Both the position numbers and the translations under genes were made by a program. 64,000 bases of DNA from Bog-756 sp963777665 (GTDB taxonomy: Bacteria; Actinomycetota; Acidimicrobiia; Acidimicrobiales; RAAP-2), in the NCBI GenBank assembly GCA_963777665.1, contig CAVZRJ010000004.1, positions 124,001 to 188,000 on the forward strand, given 5' to 3'. The notes under the pieces were generated by a model. It was given only the letters and a program-made list of their open reading frames with translations, had not been told where the DNA came from and did not search any database. Shown piece after piece: positions 53,611 through 63,149 of this stretch. Each line of letters begins with the position of its first letter. The stretch's first letter is position 1.

Positions 53611-53698
53611 TCGTGGAATGGCTCGGGATGATGACCCTGGGCCCGACGGGTGCGGGATCCCCTCCCGCGGTCATCGTCGCTGCCGGGCTGGCGGCCCG

Positions 53699-55303
53699 TC
53701 AGGGGGCGACGGGCCCCAGTGGAGCCGTCGTGAGGGTCACCTGCCCAGCGTCGTTCTGCCCCGACACGTAGAGCACCAGATCAGTACCGACGTCACCGGC
53801 TGGGATCGCATAGGTGAACGCCGTGGAAGACGGGTTACCGGTGGTCGTGACCGCGGTGGTGTAGGTGGACGCGATATCGCCGCTGCAGCCGCCGCCGTTG
53901 CTGTGGCACAGCTTGGCCCACAGGGAGATCGACCCGGTGCCCGACCAGGTGCCCCAGGTGGCGGTGAGCACCTGGCCGACCTGGGCGGTGCCCGTGAGCG
54001 TTGGCGGGGTCAGGTTGAGGATGGGCTTGTTGTAGATCGTCACCGACGTGCTCCCGGTGAGGGACGACCCGCTGGCCACGAAGGGTGACGTCGTGCTGGC
54101 GAAGGCGCCGGCCGTGAAGGTGGTCCCGGTACCGCTGACCGCCGGTGCCTGCAGTGTGGCTACGAGCGTGACCGACGAGTTCGCAGGGACCGTGCCGAAC
54201 GCGCAGTCGATGCGGCCGCCGACCCTGTAGGCGCTGTGGTAGGCGCAGGTCCCGGGGCCGGTGGTCCCGTCGACCAGGAAGGCGTAGGACATGTCACTCA
54301 GCGCCACACCGAGCGCCTCGGTGCTTCCGGCATTGGTGACGGTGTAAGTCCGCTGGAAGGTGGTCCCCGCCTCGACGGTGGACGGGTTGCTGATCGACAG
54401 CGAGAGGCGGGCGCCGGTCCCGACGACTGCGACCGGCGGCGCGGTCACGGAGAAGTTGCCCGTCGAGTCCGTGGCTCCAAGCAACAGGGCCCCCCCGGCC
54501 GGCGCCACCGGATAGGCCGTCACGGTGAACACCTGGCTGCCCCCGGGGGCGATCGGGTCGAGCGAGCACAACAGGCCGTCGGGACTGCCCGAGGCCAGGT
54601 CGAAACCGCAGTACTGCTGGGCGTACCCCGAGGGCCACGACATGCCGAGCCAGCCCTGGTTGTACTGCGTGGGATCGCTCGGGCGGATGGCCACCGTCGG
54701 CGAACCCGTGGTCGGCCAGATCCCGTTGTTGGTCACGGTGAGCGTGGCCGTCACGGGGGCACCCCAGTCGACGCTCGTCGGCAGGTTCGTCCAGGTGGCA
54801 ACCAGGTGCGAGTACGGCAGGACCCACATCCACGTCCGGGGGACGACCGAACCGTCGGGACCGATGACCCGAACCGTCACGCTCGTCGGTAGGCCGGTGT
54901 CGTAGGACTCGGACCCGACGATCGTGGCGACCGGCTGGGACGCCCCAGGGGCCAAGGCGGCCACTGGACACCGCCAGACCTTGGCGCGCGCCGTGATCGT
55001 GCTCGTGCACGTCCGGTGAGCGAGCGTCGATGTGACGGTGAAGGTGGCCGTCCCAGCGCTCAGCGGGACGTCGACCCGGACGGACGTGCCTGTGGTGGGG
55101 GTCGTCCCGCGATTGGAGGCGGTGACGGTGGAGAAGCCGGCGTAGTAGCCCTGCCCGGCGATCCCCGACACGAATGGGCCGCCAGGGGCGGACGCCGTGA
55201 CGTGCACCGCCGAAGTCGCCGCCTGAGCCGCGGTCGTCGCCGCGGTCACCGCCCCGAGGAGCACCAGCACTGCCGCGAACAGTGGTGTGATCAGACGTCG
55301 CAT
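53699..55303 (-). CDS. secreted cell-surface protein with Ig-like/DUF11-type repeats
   Basis: 534 residues from ATG 55303. Signal peptide RRLITPLFAAVLVLLGAVTA with AQA cleavage. The body has several beta-sandwich modules of about 110-130 residues: STVTASNRGTTPTTGTSVRV, PVTATLTVTNNGIWPTTGSP, FQRTYTVTNAGSTEALGVAL and a final PTLTGTAQVGQVLTATWGTW, the last like domains seen in actinobacterial surface proteins. No sortase motif or membrane anchor at the end (ends LGPVAP). Likely released or loosely attached. Lies between copies E and F of the repeat. Confidence 0.75.
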   Translation of the reverse strand: MRRLITPLFAAVLVLLGAVTAATTAAQAATSAVHVTASAPGGPFVSGIAGQGYYAGFSTVTASNRGTTPTTGTSVRVDVPLSAGTATFTVTSTLAHRTCTSTITARAKVWRCPVAALAPGASQPVATIVGSESYDTGLPTSVTVRVIGPDGSVVPRTWMWVLPYSHLVATWTNLPTSVDWGAPVTATLTVTNNGIWPTTGSPTVAIRPSDPTQYNQGWLGMSWPSGYAQQYCGFDLASGSPDGLLCSLDPIAPGGSQVFTVTAYPVAPAGGALLLGATDSTGNFSVTAPPVAVVGTGARLSLSISNPSTVEAGTTFQRTYTVTNAGSTEALGVALSDMSYAFLVDGTTGPGTCAYHSAYRVGGRIDCAFGTVPANSSVTLVATLQAPAVSGTGTTFTAGAFASTTSPFVASGSSLTGSTSVTIYNKPILNLTPPTLTGTAQVGQVLTATWGTWSGTGSISLWAKLCHSNGGGCSGDIASTYTTAVTTTGNPSSTAFTYAIPAGDVGTDLVLYVSGQNDAGQVTLTTAPLGPVAP

Positions 55304-55530
55304 GTGCCCCACCATCTCGTTCATGGCCACCATGGGTAGCCGTCCGGGAACCGGCTGCACGGCCCATTGCCAGTAACCCAGGTGACTGTACCATCGCCTT
55401 CCTGATCACACACGGCTCGTTCGCCCTCGCCGGCGCGATGGCGAAGCTCCTCCTGGTAACGGGTGACGCGCAGTCGGTGCAGCACCGACACTTCGATCTC
55501 AACGACCGTCTCGTCAACTACGGGCACCAC

Positions 55531-55600
55531 GTCGCCGTTCGAACCCCTGCATGTCGGACTCATCCGAGCAAGTCCCGCCGTCAGCGCCAGTAGGTAGTTG
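55531..55600 (+). repeat. tRNA-derived intergenic repeat, copy F (right part only)
   Basis: GTTCGAACCCCTGC followed by TGTCGGACTC and CGCCGTCAGCGCCAG aligns with the right end of copy B (27787-27850: GTTCGAACCCCTGC, GTGCCGGCTTG, CGCCGTTTGCGCCAG). Only the right arm is present. With copy E it brackets 52948-55530. Confidence 0.6.
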
Positions 55601-55662
55601 TCCTCGCCCGCTCCGACTTTCGGCCCTACCCCCCGGGGAGCCGGGCCATCACCACGGGTCAG

Positions 55663-56526
55663 GTGGAGCTGCGGATCCGGATGGCGTCGCCGGTGGGGGG
55701 AGCCGTGCCCCTTGCGATCACCTCCGCCGGGCTCGGGGTCGGCGGACTCCTCCACTGGGCGGGCCTGGGGGCGACCGGGAACCTGATCTGGATCGTGGTG
55801 GCCGGGTCTGGCATCGCGCTCTCCTTCTACTCGACGCTCGAGAGTCTGGCGACAGGGCGGCTCGGGGTCGACATCATCGCCCTCCTCGCACTGATCGGTG
55901 CGGCGGCCGTCGGCGAGTACCTGGACGGCCATGGGCTTCGCTGCAGCCGGACTGCTGCCCGCTGTGTGGGGCGCGATCCTCCAGGAGGTCATCGACGTGG
56001 CGGTGATCCTCAACGCACTGCGGGCGCTGCGGTCCGGGCCGGCCGAGGCCCGGTTGGGCAGGCAGGACTCGGTGCTCACCCGGCGCTTCCAGGAAGAGCA
56101 CCTGGCCATCCGGAGCGACATCGACCGGCTGCAAGCTGTCGCCGAGGCGCTCGACGGCCTCGATCCGGAGACGGCCCTGGTCCAGGTCAGAGATGTCCAC
56201 CGGATGCTGGTCGACGAGGTCCAACCCCATGAGGACGCCGAGGAGCAGGTGCTCTATCCGTCCCTCGGCCGCTACTTTGGTGGGAGCGATCCGATGGCCA
56301 CCATGAGCCGGGCTCATATCGAGATCACGCACCAGATCCGCAGCCTGGGCCAAACTTCTGGCCGACATCGATCCAGCCGGGATGGACGACGTGGACGTCA
56401 CGGAGGTTCGCAGCCTGCTCTATGGACTCCACGCCATCCTCAAGCTCCACACCGCCCAGGAGGACGAGAACTACCTCTCGCTCGCCGACGACAAGAACGA
56501 ACCCCAGAGGACGGCACGTGTCCCAT
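55663..56526 (+). pseudogene. collapsed heavy-metal P-type ATPase fused to hemerythrin domain
   Basis: The N-terminal piece shows two membrane helices and LATGRLGVDIIALLALIGAA, the start of a P1B-type ATPase. The sequence then jumps, with a frame change near 55925, to AAAGLLPAVWGAILQEVIDV and VILNALRAL, its last helices. The ATP-binding core (DKTGT) is missing. A hemerythrin-like domain follows: FQEEHLAIRSDIDRLQ, RMLVDEVQPHEDAEEQVLYP, AHIEITHQI, then after a second break near 56355 LLYGLHAILKLHTAQEDENY, the HxxxE metal ligands. The original gene was a metal pump with a di-iron-type tail. Confidence 0.75.
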
Positions 56527-56732
56527 GAGCCTCTGCGACGACATGCGGTCGCTGACCCGGTGACCCGTGCCGGTCGTCTCGGCCACCGGGATGACTGTTG
56601 CGGTTGCCGGCCACCGCGCCTGTCGATGATCTCAGCGGCCTGGTCCGATCCTTCGACGCGGGCAGGGGCAGCCCACCGAAGTCAGCATGCTCGTCTGCGA
56701 GCCAGCAGGTGCCACCCGATGGCCTCCGCAGC

Positions 56733-59126
56733 ATGAGGGACCGCGGTCACGACGACAACACGTCGGACCAGGTCGCACGGCCAGGTCTCGTCGTCGAGAC
56801 CCGACCAGCGGGCCTCGATGCACGAGAGGTGGCACGACGGGTCGCGCAGGGCCAGAGCAACCTGAGCGGCGAGCGCACCAGTCGAACCGTCGGCGAGATC
56901 CTCCGCTCGAACGTCTTCACTCGCTTCAATCTGCTCCTCGGGATACTCCTGGCGGCGATTCTCGCCGTCGGGCAGCCGCAGGACGCCCTCTTCGGAATCG
57001 TCCTGGTCACCAACGCGCTCATCGGGATCGTGCAGGAACTCCGCGCCAAACGCACGCTCGACCACCTCGCCGTGCTCCATGCCCCGCGCGCTCGCGTCGT
57101 ACGCGGCGGCATCGAACACGAGGTACCGGTCGCAGGCGTAGTGCTCGACGATCTCGTCCGGGTCCACGCAGGCGACGAGATCGTGGCTGACGGGGTCGTA
57201 CGGACATCCTCCGGTCTCCAGATCGACGAGTCGCTGCTCACAGGCGAGGCCGAGCCGGTCGAGAGGCCAGTCGGTGACCAGGTTCTGTCGGGGAGCTTCG
57301 TCGTGTCCGGCGCCGGGAGCTACCAGGCTTCCGGGGTGGGAGCCCACGCCTACGCCCACAAGTTGGCCGCCGAGGCACGCCGATTCGCTCCCACGCGCTC
57401 CGAGCTCATGGAGGGCATCAACCGCATCCTTCGCTATGTGACCTGGGCCATCGTACCGATCGGGGCCATGCTGCTCTTCAGTCAGCTCCATGCCAAGAAC
57501 GGTCTTGTCGATGCGGTCAGCGGAACGGTCGCCGGGCTCGTCGGCATGGTGCCCCAAGGGTTGGTCCTCTTGACCAGCATCGCCTTCGGAGTGGCCGCGG
57601 TGACGCTCGCACGACGCAATGTCCTGGTGCAGGAACTCCCGGCGATCGAGGTGCTGGCACGCGTCGATGTCGTGTGCTTCGACAAGACCGGCACGCTCAC
57701 CGACGGTTCGATCGTCTTCGAGCGGTTCGAGAGCGTTGCACATGCGGAAAGCACGCCCGTCGAGGCAGCTCTCGGGGCCTTGGCGGACGACGAGGACCCC
57801 AATCCGACGCTGGCCGCGATCAGACAGGCCCTTCCGGCGGCCGACGGGTGGGTCCGCGAAGCCTCCGTTCCCTTTTCGTCGGCTCGCAAGTGGAGCGCCT
57901 CGACCTTCACCTCCCGCGGGACCTGGGTGCTCGGTGCTCCGGAGATGGTGCTGCCTGCAGACGACGGACCGATCCTCGAGCGGGCGAGTGAGCTTGCCGC
58001 CACGGGCCGGCGCGTCCTGGTGCTCGCCCATTCCGAGGCCCCCGTCGACGGCAACGTCCTGCCGTCCGACCTGCGGGCTGCCGCGCTCGTGCTCCTCCGT
58101 GAACAGGTGCGCGACGACGCGGCGCCGACCCTCGCCTACTTCGCAGCGCAAGGGGTGGCCATCAAGGTGATCTCGGGTGACAGCCCCCTGACGGTCGGCG
58201 CGGTCGCCGAACAAGCGGAATGTCCGGAGGCTGGTCCGCCGGTGGACGCCCGAACACTCCCGGAAGACCAGGCTGCCCTCGGAGCGTTTCTCGAGGAACA
58301 CTCGATCTACGGCAGGGTGACACCCCGACAGAAGCAAGCGATGGTGACCGCGCTCCAGGCCCGAGGCCACGTGGTGGCCATGACCGGCGACGGCGTCAAT
58401 GACGTGCTCGCCCTCAAGCTCGCCGACATCGGAATTGCCATGGGCTCCGGTGCTCCAGCGACCAGGGCGGTCGCCCAGGTCGTCCTCCTCGACGGGCGTT
58501 TCGGGACGATGCCCGGCGTGGTCGCCGAAGGGCGCAAGGTCACCGCCAACATCGAGCGAGTCGCAAACGTCTTCGTCACCAAGTCGGTGTGGGCGACGGT
58601 GCTGGCTCTGGCGGTCAGTGCGCTCCTGTGGCCGTATCCGTTCCTGCCTCGACATCTGACGATCATCGACACGTTGACCATCGGCATCCCGACGTTCTTC
58701 CTGGCACTGGCACCCAATCCGCGTCGCTACGTGCCCGGATTCGTCGACCGTGTCCTCCGCTTCGCCGTTCCGGCGGGACTGATCGTCGCTGCCTCTGTCT
58801 TCGGTGCTGTTGCGCTTGCTCGGTCCAGGGATCTCCCACTCATCGAGCAGCGGACGAGTGCCACCCTGGTCGCCCTGATGCTCGGTCTGACCGTGCTGGT
58901 GCTCGTTGCCCTGCCGATGACCTGGCGCCGCGTGCTGCTCGTGGGATGCGTCACTGTCGGCTTCGTGCTGCTGCTTCCGTTCGCATTCGTACGCACCTTC
59001 TTCGCGTTGGAACTACCGGCCGGCCTCCTCGGATGGACCGTTGGGATCGGTCTCGCGGGAATGGCGATGATGATCGCTGCCTGGAAGGTGTCCCGCGGGC
59101 TTTCCCATCGGGAAGCGGCCATTTGA
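56733..59126 (+). CDS. CtpE-like P-type ATPase
   Basis: 797 residues from ATG 56733 (an earlier start at 56598 adds a low-structure head). LTGEAEPV actuator motif, phosphorylation site CFDKTGTLTDG, TGDGVNDVLALKLADIGIAM hinge, and KSVWATVLALAVSALLWPYP in the membrane. MVPQGLVLLTSIAFGVAA on M4 and HAYAHKLAAEARRF resemble the actinobacterial CtpE group, which moves calcium. About eight membrane helices. No N-terminal metal-binding CXXC, so not a copper pump. Intact over 2.4 kb, in contrast to the collapsed ATPase just upstream. Confidence 0.88.
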   Translation: MRDRGHDDNTSDQVARPGLVVETRPAGLDAREVARRVAQGQSNLSGERTSRTVGEILRSNVFTRFNLLLGILLAAILAVGQPQDALFGIVLVTNALIGIVQELRAKRTLDHLAVLHAPRARVVRGGIEHEVPVAGVVLDDLVRVHAGDEIVADGVVRTSSGLQIDESLLTGEAEPVERPVGDQVLSGSFVVSGAGSYQASGVGAHAYAHKLAAEARRFAPTRSELMEGINRILRYVTWAIVPIGAMLLFSQLHAKNGLVDAVSGTVAGLVGMVPQGLVLLTSIAFGVAAVTLARRNVLVQELPAIEVLARVDVVCFDKTGTLTDGSIVFERFESVAHAESTPVEAALGALADDEDPNPTLAAIRQALPAADGWVREASVPFSSARKWSASTFTSRGTWVLGAPEMVLPADDGPILERASELAATGRRVLVLAHSEAPVDGNVLPSDLRAAALVLLREQVRDDAAPTLAYFAAQGVAIKVISGDSPLTVGAVAEQAECPEAGPPVDARTLPEDQAALGAFLEEHSIYGRVTPRQKQAMVTALQARGHVVAMTGDGVNDVLALKLADIGIAMGSGAPATRAVAQVVLLDGRFGTMPGVVAEGRKVTANIERVANVFVTKSVWATVLALAVSALLWPYPFLPRHLTIIDTLTIGIPTFFLALAPNPRRYVPGFVDRVLRFAVPAGLIVAASVFGAVALARSRDLPLIEQRTSATLVALMLGLTVLVLVALPMTWRRVLLVGCVTVGFVLLLPFAFVRTFFALELPAGLLGWTVGIGLAGMAMMIAAWKVSRGLSHREAAI

Positions 59127-59136
59127 CGAGATCATG

Positions 59137-59466
59137 TCAGCCCCACTCGAGCTCCTCCCTCGACCTCTTCGCATCGTGGGCACTCCCCTTCCGAATGCCA
59201 GAGACAAACACCCTGATGATGAGGGAAGGTGGACGGGTCCGAGAGCTTGTGACATATGGCCCTAGGACTGGCCCTAGGACGTCACTCGCCTCCAGGCAAT
59301 CCGGTTGGACAGCGGTGACCCGGATCCCGTAGCCGAGCACGATCAAGGTGACAACGACGAACGCCACTGACAGCGGGCTCCGGGCTTGCCCGTGGAGGTT
59401 GAAGGCGCCGCGCACCAGCCAGAAGGCGGCAAAGGCGAGTTGGGTGAAGCCGCCGACCCGCTTCAC
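59137..59466 (-). CDS. small membrane protein, 109 aa
   Basis: Two hydrophobic helices (FTQLAFAAFWLVRGAFNLHG and PLSVAFVVVTLIVLGYGIRV) and a soluble basic tail of about 55 residues. It converges on the P-type ATPase gene with a 10-base gap. Family not recognised; the tail may be out of register. Confidence 0.45.
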   Translation of the reverse strand: MKRVGGFTQLAFAAFWLVRGAFNLHGQARSPLSVAFVVVTLIVLGYGIRVTAVQPDCLEASDVLGPVLGPYVTSSRTRPPSLIIRVFVSGIRKGSAHDAKRSREELEWG

Positions 59467-59525
59467 CCGCTACGACCACGCCTCGATCGGGCCGAGGTCG
59501 GTCCGCTACGTAGTCTCCAATGTGA

Positions 59526-60439
59526 TCATCTCGAGCTCCCGTGGCTCCGATACCAGTCGACCGTCTCGCCTATTGCGACATCCATGGGGGTGCCAGCTGC
59601 TTTGAATATGGACTCGTACTTGGTGGTGTCGAGCACGAACGGCTGCTCGAATTGGTAGGCCATCTCGGCCAACCCGCGCATCATCGGATTGACCAGACCG
59701 AGGGTTCGCAGGACGAGCCTCCGCACCGAGCGGATCGGAACGGGATGTCCCACCTGGCCCGCAATCAGTTCCAGCACGGCTCGGGTGGTCAGGGTCTCGG
59801 GACCGGGGAGATGCCACACCTGCCCAACAGCCCGCTCGTCGGTGCCGAGGACGGCCAAGCCGGCAGCGATATCGGGAACGTAACTGTAGGTGTGGGGTAG
59901 ATCGGGGTCGCCGATGAAGTCAGCGCGCTTATCCGCCACGGCGTTGGCGAACACCCGCAGAAGTCCGATGCCCGCCCGATCGCGATGCGAAGCCGTCCGG
60001 CCTCCGACGCCGAAAGGAGTTCTCGAGTCATCGCCACTCTGGCCCGTCCTTTGACAGTCGTCGCTGCCAACGGCGTCAGTTCGGTCATTGGCGTGCCACC
60101 GGTCGGTCCGTAGCCGTAGACGTTCTCCAAGGTCACGAGAAGTGCCCCGGACCGCTCTGCGGCCGCTATGACGGCCTGTTGCAACGGCGGGAACCGTGTA
60201 GGCCAATCGGTATAGGGGGCGTTGAGGCACTGATAGACGACGGAGGCGCCCTTGGCCGCGTCGGCGGCTGCCTCACCATCAGTGACGTCGACCACCCGTG
60301 AGTCGACTCCTTGGGACAACGTCCGCGGCCGGTGCAGCGAGACCACTCGGACGGTCTTGCCCTCTCCTGCCAGGTGGGCGACAAGGGCACGGCCCACCTG
60401 TCCGGCCCCGAAGACAACATGTAGTCGCGAATCGGTCAT
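59526..60439 (-). pseudogene. NAD-dependent epimerase/dehydratase with internal deletion
   Basis: ATG 60439. LHVVFGAGQVGRALVAHLAG is the Rossmann motif, LLVTLENVYGYGPTGG the region with the catalytic tyrosine, and RIAIGRASD leads to a frame change near 59975 where about ten residues seem lost. The other frame continues RVFANAVADKRADFIGDPDL, PHTYSYVPDIAAGLAVLG and VLELIAGQVGHPVPI. This is the extended SDR/NAD-binding family of nucleotide-sugar or isoprenoid dehydratases. The deletion removes the active-site loop, so the product is likely inactive. Confidence 0.75.
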
Positions 60440-60939
60440 TGCAGGAGCCCGCATCGGATTGGCGACCGGGAACCACGCAACGCCCGAACGTGGGATGTGA
60501 CGTCTAGAGCAGGCACAGGCGACTCCGTCCTGGAAGGAGGCGTCGAGCCCGTACGGGGCGACTACCGCTGAGCGGTCGTCCAGCCCGAACCTGGCGTCTC
60601 GAAGATCTCGCGATACCTGCTCGTCGGAGATCTCGGAGGCCGATTGGCACGTCTTTGCGCACAGGTTCGCCATCTTCACGCTAACACCCTTCGAGTGCCG
60701 CCGATGGGGTTGCTGGACCATGTACCCGTTGTGCGGTGTTCTTCCGGGTCACCGGCGTGCAGGCATCGGCCTGCGGACGGCGTCGCGGAGTTCATGACAA
60801 GGGCACCTGATGTTCGCGCTCCGTTCACTGTGGGTTCGCCTACCGTTCACCTCCAGTGGGTACGGTCGAATCGGGTGCCTCGCGCCCGCCGGTCCGGGGT
60901 TGGGCGCCGGTCAAGCCAAACTCGGAGGTTCAGCGAACC
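60440..60939. other. 500-base stretch between epimerase and pstS
   Basis: Divergent promoter region of the epimerase and phosphate genes. No clear -35/-10 pair or PHO-box-like direct repeats were recognised by eye. Frames here are short with no family resemblance. CGGAGG near 60922 is the probable pstS ribosome site. Confidence 0.4.
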
Positions 60940-62130
60940 GTGGACTCAGTCAGGACCCTTCAGGCGGTTGCACGGCCGTCACGCGAGCGGAGGCGTGCGT
61001 TGACCGCGGGCTTGCTCATCGCCGGCCTCCTCCTTGCCGCGTGCAGTTCGTCGTCCACTTCCTCGACCACCACCGCACCTCCCGGGGGACAACTGACCGG
61101 CAACAACGCCGCGTACATCGCCTCGGACCTCAAGGCCCCGTCCGGTTCCCTCACCGCTGCGGGCTCGACGTTCGTCCAACCGTTCTTCACCAAGGCCTTC
61201 TACACCTACACCTCCCTCAATCAGGGCTTGCAGATCAACTACTCGGGTGTGGGCAGTGGCGAAGGCATCACCAACTTCCAGGCCGGGTCTGTCGACTTCG
61301 CCGCCTCTGACGTTCCGTTGTCCTCCTCCGATCTGGCCAAGATGCCGGCGTCAGCCGGTCCGGTCATCCAGATCCCCGACATCCTCGGTGGCGTCTCCAT
61401 CTCCTACAACCTCCCCGGAGTGACCAAGCGGATCCGACTCGACGCCGCCACACTGGCCGGCATCTTCGACGGCACGATCAAATCATGGGATGCCTCCCAG
61501 ATCACCGCCCTCAACCCGGGGGTAGCCCTGCCCTCCAACGCCATCGTGCCCGAGGTACGGGCCGACAGCTCGGGCACCACCTACATCTTCACCGACTACC
61601 TGGCGTCGGCCGCTCCCTCCGTGTGGACGCTCGGGACCAGCAAGACCATCGCCTGGCCCTCCGTAGCGGTGGCGACACCGCACAATTCGGGCGTGGCCTC
61701 GAGCATCAAGTCCACCCCGTACTCGATCGGTTACGTCGAACTGAACTACGCCATACAGAACAACTTCACCGATGCCGCCATCAAGAACGCCACCGGAGCG
61801 TACGTGGTGCCCTCGACGGCCACGGTGGCCGCCGACGCCGACCAGAAGTTGAGCGTGACCCCGACCGACTTCTCCATCGTGAACGAGCCCGGCGCGGCCA
61901 GCTACCCGATCGCGGGCTACAGCTGGGCCATCCTCCTGAAGAAGCAGACCAGCGCCACCACCGGCGCAGGCGTGGTCAAGGTCCTCGACTGGACCACCCA
62001 CACCGGTGGCGGTCAGGACCTGGCCTCGAGTCTCGAGTACGTGATGCTTCCACCGGGGATCCAGAACTCGAACCGGACCCAGCTGCTGACGGTGACCGGC
62101 CCGAGCGGGCAAGCACTGCTCACCAAGTGA
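60940..62130 (+). CDS. pstS: phosphate ABC transporter substrate-binding lipoprotein
   Basis: Start at GTG 60940 because CGGAGG lies about 12 bases upstream and the signal begins soon after; 396 residues. Signal ALTAGLLIAGLLLAACSSSS with lipobox LAAC. Then a Ser/Thr linker and the PstS fold: LTAAGSTFVQPFFTKAF, GVGSGEGITNFQAGSVDFAA, the phosphate loop RADSSGTTYIFTDYL and PYSIGYVELNYA. It captures phosphate outside the membrane and passes it to PstCA. First gene of the operon, 47 bases before pstC. Confidence 0.95.
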   Translation: MDSVRTLQAVARPSRERRRALTAGLLIAGLLLAACSSSSTSSTTTAPPGGQLTGNNAAYIASDLKAPSGSLTAAGSTFVQPFFTKAFYTYTSLNQGLQINYSGVGSGEGITNFQAGSVDFAASDVPLSSSDLAKMPASAGPVIQIPDILGGVSISYNLPGVTKRIRLDAATLAGIFDGTIKSWDASQITALNPGVALPSNAIVPEVRADSSGTTYIFTDYLASAAPSVWTLGTSKTIAWPSVAVATPHNSGVASSIKSTPYSIGYVELNYAIQNNFTDAAIKNATGAYVVPSTATVAADADQKLSVTPTDFSIVNEPGAASYPIAGYSWAILLKKQTSATTGAGVVKVLDWTTHTGGGQDLASSLEYVMLPPGIQNSNRTQLLTVTGPSGQALLTK

Positions 62131-62177
62131 GGCTTCCGGGCCGCGACCCACTGACGACCTGGGTCTGACCGCCCGCC

Positions 62178-63149
62178 GTGCGGACTGCCGGGACACCGCC
62201 ACCGGGACGTGAGGAGGGCGCCCGTCGCCGCTCCCTATCCAACGGCGTCTACCGGGGCCTGCTCATGGTCATGGCCGGAATCTTCGTCGGCCTGGTTGCG
62301 TGGTACCTGATCTCGATCATCGTCGAGTCCAAACCTGCCTTCTCCACCCTCGGATTCTCCTGGATCTTCCAGAAGGTCTGGGACCCGGGTCACGGCAAGT
62401 ACGGGCTGCTCCCCTTCATCCTCGGGACCATCGAGACCACTGCCATCGCCCTGGTGCTGGCCGTGCCCATCGGCTTGGGTACCGCCATCGCTCTGGCTCA
62501 CCTCGTCCCTGACCGACTGCGTCCGCCGCTGTCCACCGCGGTGGAGCTCCTGGCCGCAGTGCCCAGCGTGGTCTATGGACTGTGGGGCCTGATCGTCCTC
62601 GCCCCGTTCTTCCGCAGCACGGTCGAGCCGTTCCTCACCAGCATGCTCGGCTGGACCGGCCTGTTCAACGGGCCGAATAACGGGGTCGGTCTGCTACTGG
62701 CCGGCGTGATCCTGTTCGTGATGGTGCTCCCCACCATGGTGGCCATCTCCCGCGACGTCCTGGTGGTGGTGCCCGAGGAGCAGGTCGAAGGGGCGTTGGC
62801 CCTCGGCGCCACCCGGTGGCAGGTACTTCGCAAGGTGGTCGTCCCCGGCGCCCGCACCGGCATCCTCGGTGGCTTCAGCCTGGCCATGGGCCGTGCCCTC
62901 GGGGAGACGGTGGCCGTCGCTCTGGTAATCGGGAACTCGCCTTTCATCGCCCACTCGGTGAAGTCTCCGGCCGCCACCCTGGCCTCGCTGATCGTCAACA
63001 ACTTCGGTGAGGCAACCGGTACCGAGCTCGCCGCCCTCTTCGGCGCCGCGCTGGTGCTGCTGATCATCGGGGTGTCGGTCAACGCGCTCGCCCGGGCGCT
63101 GGTGCGCTCGACTGCCCGCGGTGGCCCGGCCTCGGTTGCGGTGGCCTGA
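62178..63149 (+). CDS. pstC: phosphate ABC transporter permease
   Basis: 323 residues from GTG 62178. Six membrane helices: about 30-50, 85-110 (FILGTIETTAIALVLAVPIG), 120-142, 170-190, 245-270 and 283-308. The EAA loop is EGALALGATRWQVLRKVVVP. The stop overlaps the start of pstA (TGATGA, 63147-63151). It forms the channel with PstA and docks to PstB. Confidence 0.95.
   Translation: MRTAGTPPPGREEGARRRSLSNGVYRGLLMVMAGIFVGLVAWYLISIIVESKPAFSTLGFSWIFQKVWDPGHGKYGLLPFILGTIETTAIALVLAVPIGLGTAIALAHLVPDRLRPPLSTAVELLAAVPSVVYGLWGLIVLAPFFRSTVEPFLTSMLGWTGLFNGPNNGVGLLLAGVILFVMVLPTMVAISRDVLVVVPEEQVEGALALGATRWQVLRKVVVPGARTGILGGFSLAMGRALGETVAVALVIGNSPFIAHSVKSPAATLASLIVNNFGEATGTELAALFGAALVLLIIGVSVNALARALVRSTARGGPASVAVA

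Noticed and set aside
56682..58655. 657-residue open frame on the reverse strand
   Set aside because: It lies opposite the intact CtpE-like ATPase gene and has shadow composition (RHRGHS-rich), no domain and no start site.
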